Positions 17,954-23,723 of a DNA stretch of 23,723 bases are shown one piece after another. The DNA is from Gracilaria vermiculophylla (taxonomy: Eukaryota > Rhodophyta > Florideophyceae > Gracilariales > Gracilariaceae): assembly GCA_019155205.2 (NCBI GenBank), contig JAHNZQ020000181.1, forward strand, positions 232,943-256,665, read 5' to 3'. The position numbers were made by a program, and so were the translations under genes. Numbering within the stretch: position 1 is the stretch's first letter; every line of letters starts with the position of its first letter. Below the pieces are notes generated by a model that searched no databases, was not told where the DNA came from, and was given only the letters and a program-made list of their open reading frames with translations.

Positions 17954-19465
17954 TTAAGAAATGAGCATTGATCCGTAATGCACCTGTGTTGGGGGTGGTG
18001 GTAAGTTTGGGATTTCTCTCTTGCAAAGTGGACAACTATTTGAACTTGCTTGTAGCCAAGGGTCGATACATGTCCTGTGGTAGAGATGAGAACACGCTAG
18101 TTGGCGCACTTGTTGTCCCGATTCGAACTCTTCGAGACAAACAGCACAAATAGGTTCCTCGTCGTCACTCTCAGCTTCTTCGTGAGCTGCGGTCGACGCG
18201 GATGACGGAGCAGATGTTGGTTGAGGTGAGGATGAAGAACCAGCTTGCAACTCAGAATGCACAAGACTCACTCGCTCCGCATGATGGTCCATTACAGAAG
18301 ATGATGGAGCAGGTGATGTGACAGATTTGTTGGTAACAGGTTGCATTGGTGAAGTTTCGGTTTCAGATGTGTCCGATAGAAGAGGTGTACTTTCGTCTTG
18401 CGCAGGAGCATGGTCATGGTGTTCGTTTCGATGATATGTCTCCACGGGCAATGCAGCTATAGCATCGGCACGAGCTCGATATTCGGAAACACGGCGTTTG
18501 TATCTGACAACGTTCACGCCGCATTGACACAAAATCCACAAGGCCATGCCCCTCATCATCGCCCAGTTGAGGGCATCATGGCCGTAGTCGCCCTGAGCCT
18601 CCCCTTCTGATGTGAAGTTGACCTTTGTTTCATTCCAACATGGGGCGATTCTAGCCCAGTCGCGGTAGCGAATCATTACAGCTGGTATAGCAATCTTGGG
18701 GTCTTCCTTGGTGGTGTTGAGTTTCATGTTGGCAAGATGATCTCCTTCATCTTTGAAGTTGACAACAATGACGCCCAGTGCCCCTGCATCCTGCATGAAA
18801 CGGACTTTCTGCGCAAAGTCGCAGACACCGCGGGCTACAACAACGATGGTACCCTTGACGGCTTGCAGATCAGCCGGCACAGACAGCTGAAAGCAGGCAT
18901 CAAACAGGGCAAATGCAGATGATTCGACGGATGGTGAAAATTGCGGCTGCGTCTGGGAGCTTTGACGCGACGCAGAAGCAACGAGCTCGTATGACGGGGC
19001 GCTGTGTGCGGTTTGTCGCAAGTGAGAGGACGACGGCAGAGGCGATTCAGTTGGATGCCGGGTGGGTACAGGGGTTTGAGGATCTTTCTTCCAGGCATGG
19101 CTGGTAGTCTGCGCGGGAATGGAGGCGGCAGTGTTGTCGAGCAGCGGAATCTGCGGCGGAGACTCGGAGAGCAGCGCGGCGTCGGGAGCGTGACCGAACA
19201 CCATGCCAACGAAAAGTGACTTGGCAGCTGAGCGCAGGGTGTGGACTTGGTGGCGACCGACGTGAGACATGAGCCGGACGTAGAGCCCATCGCGCTGGGC
19301 GCGGGGCGGAAACAGAGCCACGTTGGTGTTGGCGACGGCAGACGCATCGACAGAGGGTCCGAAGAAGGCGGTGGAGTGCTTGACGACGCGCGAGCCGCCA
19401 CACGCCTCGGGCGCGGTAATGATGATGGCGGTGGCAACCGGTACGATGAGCAGCAACAGCAGCAT
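17954..19465 (-). CDS. PA-TM-RING-H2 type E3 ubiquitin ligase (RNF13/GRAIL-like)
   Basis: The product has 503 aa from ATG 19465, a start chosen because it places a signal peptide at the N-terminus (MLLLLLIVPVATAIIITAP). A protease-associated domain spans about 185-275 (GTIVVVARGVCDFAQKVRF, GALGVIVVNF, IPAVMIRYRDW). One membrane helix at about 297-320 is followed by RYKRR (cytosolic side). The C-terminal RING-H2 has ligands C440, C443, C458, H460, H463, C466, C478 and C481, all present. Members of this class ubiquitinate membrane or cytosolic targets from endosomes or secretory membranes, with the PA domain in the lumen. An acidic stretch (EEAESDDEEP) precedes the RING. The same frame runs on upstream to ATG 19645, adding 60 Arg/Pro-rich residues and a poly-Pro run encoded by a C22 tract; that would bury the signal peptide, so I treat it as 5'UTR. 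Confidence 0.85.
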   Translation of the reverse strand: MLLLLLIVPVATAIIITAPEACGGSRVVKHSTAFFGPSVDASAVANTNVALFPPRAQRDGLYVRLMSHVGRHQVHTLRSAAKSLFVGMVFGHAPDAALLSESPPQIPLLDNTAASIPAQTTSHAWKKDPQTPVPTRHPTESPLPSSSHLRQTAHSAPSYELVASASRQSSQTQPQFSPSVESSAFALFDACFQLSVPADLQAVKGTIVVVARGVCDFAQKVRFMQDAGALGVIVVNFKDEGDHLANMKLNTTKEDPKIAIPAVMIRYRDWARIAPCWNETKVNFTSEGEAQGDYGHDALNWAMMRGMALWILCQCGVNVVRYKRRVSEYRARADAIAALPVETYHRNEHHDHAPAQDESTPLLSDTSETETSPMQPVTNKSVTSPAPSSSVMDHHAERVSLVHSELQAGSSSSPQPTSAPSSASTAAHEEAESDDEEPICAVCLEEFESGQQVRQLACSHLYHRTCIDPWLQASSNSCPLCKREIPNLPPPPTQVHYGSMLIS

Positions 19466-19496
19466 TGCGCGGCGGCGGTGGTGGGTGGGCAGGGAC

Positions 19497-19518
19497 GGGG
19501 GGGGGGGGGGGGGGGGGG
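19497..19518. repeat. G22 homopolymer
   Basis: Twenty-two consecutive G on the plus strand (C on the RING-gene sense strand), about 30 bp upstream of the preferred RING start. It is a potential G-quadruplex and a site of slippage or sequencing error. Its exact length in the genome is uncertain. Confidence 0.85.
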
Positions 19519-19770
19519 CGGCGAGCGCAGCTCGGAGTGGTGTGCACGGAGGGCGGACGCGCGACGGCTCGCGCGCTGACGTGCCTCGGACGGTTGTGCT
19601 TGGCGTCCGCGACAACGCAGCTGATGCATCGCTGCCGCGTGTCATCGTAGTGTGCCAGGCGCAATTGAAACCGATGCGAAGTAATGCTCACGCAATTAAT
19701 GGCATCCTTATCGCCGTCGCGCACCAACCGTCGCGCAGCCGAAGGGAGAGCGCGGAAGTGGCCAGTGACG

Positions 19771-19794
19771 GGCGGTGGCGGTGGCGGTGGCGGC
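19771..19794. repeat. GGCGGT hexanucleotide repeat (about four units)
   Basis: Three perfect GGCGGT units followed by GGCGGC, in the GC-rich 5' region of the RING gene. This is a simple repeat and may contribute to the local G-rich strand asymmetry together with the G22 tract. Confidence 0.75.
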
Positions 19795-20757
19795 GAGTGG
19801 CCGCCTGTGCTGCGTGCAGACGGCGAGGCCCCGGCAGTAGAACTCGCCCCTGTTGAGCAAACAGCAGCCCCCACCTCCACAAAGCCCCCAAATCTGCTCA
19901 TTGCAGTCTCGTTGCTCACTCGCGCTCAAGTATCTACTCCAAATTCATAAAATGAAGAGCACCATTACAGGCCACCAGGAATGGCACAAGCCTGCTGCCG
20001 AGGTCTGGCCCTTTCCGCGTCATTTCCTCCAGATACAATAGAAGTTACGTCGGCACCAATTTTTCTTTGCCTGGCTAGTCAGGCTGAATCGCCTCCGGTG
20101 CCGATTATCCACTTTTTTCGTTACGAAGACAACGTGTTGCTGGTGTAATGATGTGCCTGACTTTTTTTTAACTACCCTACCGAATCAGTCAAGCAACGTT
20201 AGCAACGCCGCTAACTCTCCGGGTGAGGTCGGTGGCGCACACCAAAGAAAAAGAGTTCATCATGTTAGCAACATTGCAGGATCTGTTCTCACATCTTGAC
20301 CATTACACTGCACCCAAAAAGTCATCACCCCTCACTATCTTACGTGAAAATAAAACTGCGCTCGTTTTTCCGGATGAACCGCACGTCTGTGCCGGATGAC
20401 TGAACTCAGAGACACGGGCAAACAAAAGTCGGCATCTTTTAAAGAATGAAGCACCGATAACGGGTCACAATCCGCACGTACAACTGCCAACATACCGTTT
20501 CACTTTCTTTGAAGGCAAAACCTTTTGAGTACTACTTCCCAGAGAGATATATGTTTACGTAAGACCATAATACTTTTGCACTTTCTACGGATACAAAAAC
20601 TGCTTTGCAACAACAAACAAACACGCTTGGCCCTTTCAATCGGCTCATGAATGCACCTCTCGCAGCCTCAACAGTACCGTGAAGTTGTACCAAGGTTAAG
20701 TGAGACGCTCAGTACAGCACGAATAAAACATGAAGTTTAGCGGTAAGGCGGCAGTGC

Positions 20758-20767
20758 TGCACGTGCA
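20758..20767. promoter_or_regulatory. Palindromic G-box-like decamer, copy 1
   Basis: TGCACGTGCA, a perfect 10-bp palindrome with a CACGTG core; with the next base A it matches copy 2 over 11 bases. CACGTG is the core bound by bHLH and bZIP factors in general; its role here is inference. Confidence 0.4.
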
Positions 20768-20942
20768 ACGTTGTCAGATTACTCAAGCCAATGGTATTTC
20801 ATCAATTTTTAACATCACGGTTGCCTTCATGACATTTCTTCAGCTGCCAAACTGGTCAACCGAGCAGTCGGCTTTTCCAATCTAGACCCCAGATGGTCTC
20901 ATCTCGTGGTCATATCCCTATTAATCACTCACATAAATTACA

Positions 20943-20952
20943 TGCACGTGCA
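20943..20952. promoter_or_regulatory. Palindromic G-box-like decamer, copy 2
   Basis: The second TGCACGTGCA, 185 bp from copy 1 and about 1.1 kb upstream of the lipoxygenase start. Confidence 0.4.
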
Positions 20953-21507
20953 ATCGTACAGAGCAGTTGGATATCCCCGTATCTCGAGACAGGGTAAGCT
21001 TAGGTTACCTCCATCTCTTTCTTTGGCATGCCTTCCGCGATTTCCTGATGACGCATTTCCCATGCTCATCAAAAGTCCACCTCGAGCAAGCATGTAGTGC
21101 TGTGAGTGACGTTCACAAATCTCCCAGAACAAGCAATCTGTTAAAGTACCCCACAAATTTTCCGTTCGCTCCATTAATACTCCATAAACCAGCTGTCAAG
21201 CGCGTCATGGGTGTGCGGCTCGCATAATTAACATAACGTCGAAATTACGTCAAGAAGAGCTGGTTCAAGAGCAACGCAGCTGCAATCATCTGCGTGGCAA
21301 CAGTCAAATTGCTTGGCTGCTCATGCAAAGTTTCTGCGGATGGGATGTTGCGAGTGACGATCAAAAGGCATCAACTTGTATCCTCATGCTCACCACGAGG
21401 CTTGCAGTCGATGGAATAAGTTACATTATGTACGGTCGAAGGAAATTGGTTTGCGTCCGATGGCGGTTATGCGGATGTTTGTCATTGTATAGATTTGCTC
21501 TTACGAT

Positions 21508-21591
21508 CACACAATTCAGGGTTGCCGCACACTTGTACTGTGCACGCACGGCTGTGCACAGTACACGTGGGCAGCAACCCTGAATTGTGTG
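21508..21591. repeat. 84-nt nearly perfect inverted repeat (long hairpin)
   Basis: Arms at 21508-21545 and 21554-21591 (38 bp each) pair at 35 positions. The outer 18 bp (CACACAATTCAGGGTTGC) and inner 12 bp (TGTACTGTGCAC) are perfect, and the loop is 8 nt (GCACGGCT). It lies about 460 bp upstream of the lipoxygenase ATG. It could be a foldback element, a small-RNA precursor or a structured regulatory site. No flanking target-site duplication is evident. Confidence 0.85.
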
Positions 21592-21889
21592 AACACAATG
21601 GCAACCCCTTCGTCCCTCATAACGTTGGAGGCAGCTTTTAAGTTTATTTGACGCTCCCTAGTGCATCGTTCTGGCCGCTTGAGGCAAAGTACACAAGTCG
21701 TCACATACTTTTTCATACCAAAGAAAAACGATGTATGGCACCGTTGGCGTAAGGCGATCGAAGTCAAGTAAAAGTTGCGCTATCCTATGAAAATCTGAAA
21801 CAAGACCAGGCATCTGTGCCACGGATATATCGGAGTAGTATCAATTGATAATTTGCTCACACATGCGTAGAAAAGGTGTGCTCCTTGCT

Positions 21890-21923
21890 CATGGATCGTC
21901 TCTCCATGAGCTCTTCAAGAGCT
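21890..21923. repeat. Two adjoining short dyads
   Basis: CATGGA...TCCATG (21890-21895/21903-21908) is followed immediately by AGCTCTT-C-AAGAGCT (21909-21923). Both lie just upstream of the TATA-like element of the lipoxygenase, so they may be factor-binding sites. Confidence 0.4.
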
Positions 21924-21924
21924 G

Positions 21925-21931
21925 TATTTAA
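21925..21931 (+). promoter_or_regulatory. TATA-like element (TATTTAA) upstream of lipoxygenase
   Basis: TATTTAA lies 118 bp before ATG 22050. A pyrimidine-rich CTTCCTTTCAG follows at about 21945-21955, which resembles a transcription initiator or a 3' splice site of a leader intron. Weak evidence. Confidence 0.3.
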
Positions 21932-22049
21932 CAAACTGGCAAGTACTTCCTTTCAGTTGTTGTTTTGCTTCAATGCCATCACCAGCCTTCGATCTCTAGA
22001 CTGTTCACATCTTCCACAACTGTGAAACAAGAACATTAATTTTGATACA

Positions 22050-23723
22050 ATGAATCCTGATATCGGCGCAAGCAACTTCAAGACTGCGCAAGAGCCTTTG
22101 ACGATTGCAAATGCAAGCACTTTTATCGTTGACAATGCGACAGAGAATGGCGTAGAACTAGAAACGTCTGGCAATCATACAAAAGGCAAGGAACTTATTC
22201 AAGATGTCGTAGCGTCTGGTGCACAGAAGGAGCTTCTAATGATTTCAAATGTGCGCCGTAATATGTCGGCAGATGTAATTCTTGTAATGAAGATGTTCAC
22301 TAAATCAATCGAAGAAGTTGGAGTACAGCTGTTTCGGCTCGCAGTCGAGTGGGAAGATGGTGTATATGCGCGTAACTACCGATATGCAAAACATGAATAT
22401 CCAATAGAACTGCCCCGTCGAGTGGTTTCACTTCCGGAAGATGAGGCCTTTTCAAGTGAGAAGATTGGCATGCTTGTGGGAAGAGCACATCAGTTCCTTC
22501 GAGCTCAAGTTCCACTCGTCGCTCGCCTTGTCAAGTCGCCCAAGGAAGCGTTGGGTGGCCCGGCACAGGACACCTTCCGAGCATTCTTCGGCAAGGAAAA
22601 GCTATTCCCAATGCCAAGGGGAATCATTAGCTCGGAGAAATCGTTCTGGAGAGAGGACAGTGTATTCGCTGCGCAATTCCTGAATGGGTGCAATCCAACA
22701 ATCGTGGAACGAGTAACGAGCATGGTCACAGTAAAGGAGCGCATGCCGCACGAAATGCTCGGTCTCACTGATCCTGAGGGAAGAACTGTGACGCATCTAG
22801 TCGCGCAAAAAGCGTTGCTGTGGGTAGATTATGAAATCCTTTACAAAGCGGCCAAACAAGCAGGAATCCAACTGCATGAGTCTGGAAGCTTCGTGAACCC
22901 TATTCATTTCGAGAAGATCGGTGTACCTTCGAGGCCCATGCAAAAGCATTTCTATGCGCCGTTCGTCGCGTTTTACGAGAAGAGCAATGGTGAGCTCGGT
23001 GTGCTAGGAATTGTTCTCACACGACACACAGATGGGCGTAAGAACGAAGTGTACAACCAAGAGACCTGTGCGGAAACCCCAAACACGTATACATTCGCCA
23101 AGATGCATGTCGCATGCGCAGACAACCAAATGCACCAGTTCTATTCTCATCTCGGGCGTTGTCACTTGGTGTTTGAGCCATTTGGCGTGGCTGTTCGAAA
23201 CGTATTCAGGTTTGGAAACACAGAAGCGCAAAGACACGTTGTGGGAAAACTGCTGGACCCTCACTTTCACGATCACATTGCTATCAATTGGTTGGCAAGG
23301 AACACGCTGGTTGCTCATGGTGAAGATGCGATTCCTTTCACAGACGCCGGCTTTGCACTTGGATCAAAGTGTGGGTTACTGTTATTCGGGATGAAATACT
23401 CTCAATGGCGGTTCTCAGATCAAGCATTCCCCAAACAGCTTCGTAGTCGAGGGTTTGACCCAGATGAAAAAGATAAACTGCAATACTATTACCGCGATGA
23501 TGGGATGATGATATGGAATGCGCTGAGTGCGTATGTTGAGAAAGCTGTTAAGCTGTGGTACAACAAAAGCGACGAATCGCAATTGAATGAAGCAATTAAG
23601 AAGGACAAAGTGCTGAGGTTGTGGTGCGACGAAATGAGAGATGCGAATCGGGCAGCGGTATCTTCGTTCCCGAACGTGTTCCATGATTGGAGACATCTGT
23701 GCGAGACGATTACAACGATTATA
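22050..23723 (+). CDS. Lipoxygenase (3' end cut by window)
   Basis: 558 codons are open to the window edge. The catalytic-domain pattern is clear: W200REDSVFAAQFLNGCNP, then MHQFYSHLGRCHLVFEPF, whose H362 and H367 match the first two iron ligands (HxxxxH), then HVVGKLLDPHFHDHIAINWLAR and YYYRDDGMMIW. The last residues in the window (ETITTII) align just before the third His ligand, which with the Asn and C-terminal Ile must lie outside. The family adds O2 to polyunsaturated fatty acids to make hydroperoxides, feeding oxylipin synthesis. The ligand numbering is close to that of animal 5-lipoxygenase, but the first 110 or so residues show no recognisable PLAT domain and no clear transit peptide. 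ATG 22050 follows an in-frame TGA nine codons upstream. No intron is seen. Substrate and positional specificity are not predictable here. Confidence 0.9.
   Translation, partial: MNPDIGASNFKTAQEPLTIANASTFIVDNATENGVELETSGNHTKGKELIQDVVASGAQKELLMISNVRRNMSADVILVMKMFTKSIEEVGVQLFRLAVEWEDGVYARNYRYAKHEYPIELPRRVVSLPEDEAFSSEKIGMLVGRAHQFLRAQVPLVARLVKSPKEALGGPAQDTFRAFFGKEKLFPMPRGIISSEKSFWREDSVFAAQFLNGCNPTIVERVTSMVTVKERMPHEMLGLTDPEGRTVTHLVAQKALLWVDYEILYKAAKQAGIQLHESGSFVNPIHFEKIGVPSRPMQKHFYAPFVAFYEKSNGELGVLGIVLTRHTDGRKNEVYNQETCAETPNTYTFAKMHVACADNQMHQFYSHLGRCHLVFEPFGVAVRNVFRFGNTEAQRHVVGKLLDPHFHDHIAINWLARNTLVAHGEDAIPFTDAGFALGSKCGLLLFGMKYSQWRFSDQAFPKQLRSRGFDPDEKDKLQYYYRDDGMMIWNALSAYVEKAVKLWYNKSDESQLNEAIKKDKVLRLWCDEMRDANRAAVSSFPNVFHDWRHLCETITTII

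Larger units (their letters stand above)
19519..22049. other. Large divergent intergenic region, RING ligase / lipoxygenase
   Basis: About 2.5 kb with no supportable gene. The left 400 bp is GC-rich and gives many overlapping open frames in all phases, a composition effect. The rest is AT-richer and contains a duplicated palindromic decamer, an 84-nt hairpin, two small adjoining hairpins and a TATA-like element close to the lipoxygenase. GTTAGC/GCTAAC (20198-20215) is another short dyad. I found no tRNA-like A/B boxes. Confidence 0.45.

Noticed and set aside
19047..19919. 290-codon minus-strand open frame overlapping the RING gene
   Set aside because: It is a GC-driven shadow in another phase, with poly-Pro and poly-Arg runs and low-complexity content. 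The RING frame carries the recognisable domains.
20906..21227. Possible spliced gene with GGTAAGC at about 20994
   Set aside because: Flanking frames show no domain, and no acceptor or continuation could be phased.
1..23723. tRNA, rRNA, CRISPR array, transposase or retroelement
   Set aside because: I looked for B-box-like GGTTCGANTCC, regularly spaced repeats, transposase or reverse transcriptase motifs and terminal repeats, and found none that hold up by eye.

Overview
The window reads as nuclear DNA of a unicellular, intron-poor photosynthetic eukaryote. Large open frames run uninterrupted for 882 and 1217 codons. The one splice I can phase exactly is a 116-nt GTAAGT...CAG intron. The gene set (FANCJ-type helicase, VPS54, enoyl-CoA reductase, PA/RING ubiquitin ligase) is eukaryotic. 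One gene is a bacterial-type AI-2E/PerM membrane protein with a basic, Ser/Arg-rich N-terminal extension like a plastid transit peptide, and another is a lipoxygenase. A unicellular red alga fits best, but this is inference from style and content and not proof.

Layout from left to right: the probable last 42 codons of a plus-strand gene (3-131); about 1.9 kb with no supportable gene; TECR, very-long-chain enoyl-CoA reductase (2063-2974, +), facing a FANCJ/BRIP1 helicase (3116-5764, -); an unrecognised coiled-coil gene, probably spliced (6252 to about 7077, -); an intergenic block with two interleaved inverted repeats; a TATA-box-driven small Cys-rich basic protein (7791-8234, +); the AI-2E-family protein (8389-9873, +); a two-domain glycosyltransferase with one intron (10215-12595, -), divergent from VPS54 (13284-16937, +); a 1-kb convergent spacer; a PA-TM-RING-H2 ubiquitin ligase (17954-19465, -); a 2.6-kb divergent intergenic region holding a G22 tract, a duplicated CACGTG-containing palindrome and a nearly perfect 84-nt hairpin; and finally a lipoxygenase cut by the window end (22050-23723, +).

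Genes alternate strands and do not form an operon-like unit. Several products share the endomembrane system: TECR in the ER, the glycosyltransferase probably in the Golgi or secretory lumen, VPS54 in endosome-to-Golgi tethering, and the RING ligase in endosomal or secretory membranes. I see no evidence that they form one pathway. No CRISPR, tRNA, rRNA or recognisable transposon was found. The most unusual items are a catalytically dead-looking second glycosyltransferase domain fused to an intact one, a 405-residue VPS54 tail containing three 31-residue repeats, the 84-nt hairpin upstream of the lipoxygenase, and the interleaved inverted repeats at 7101-7179.
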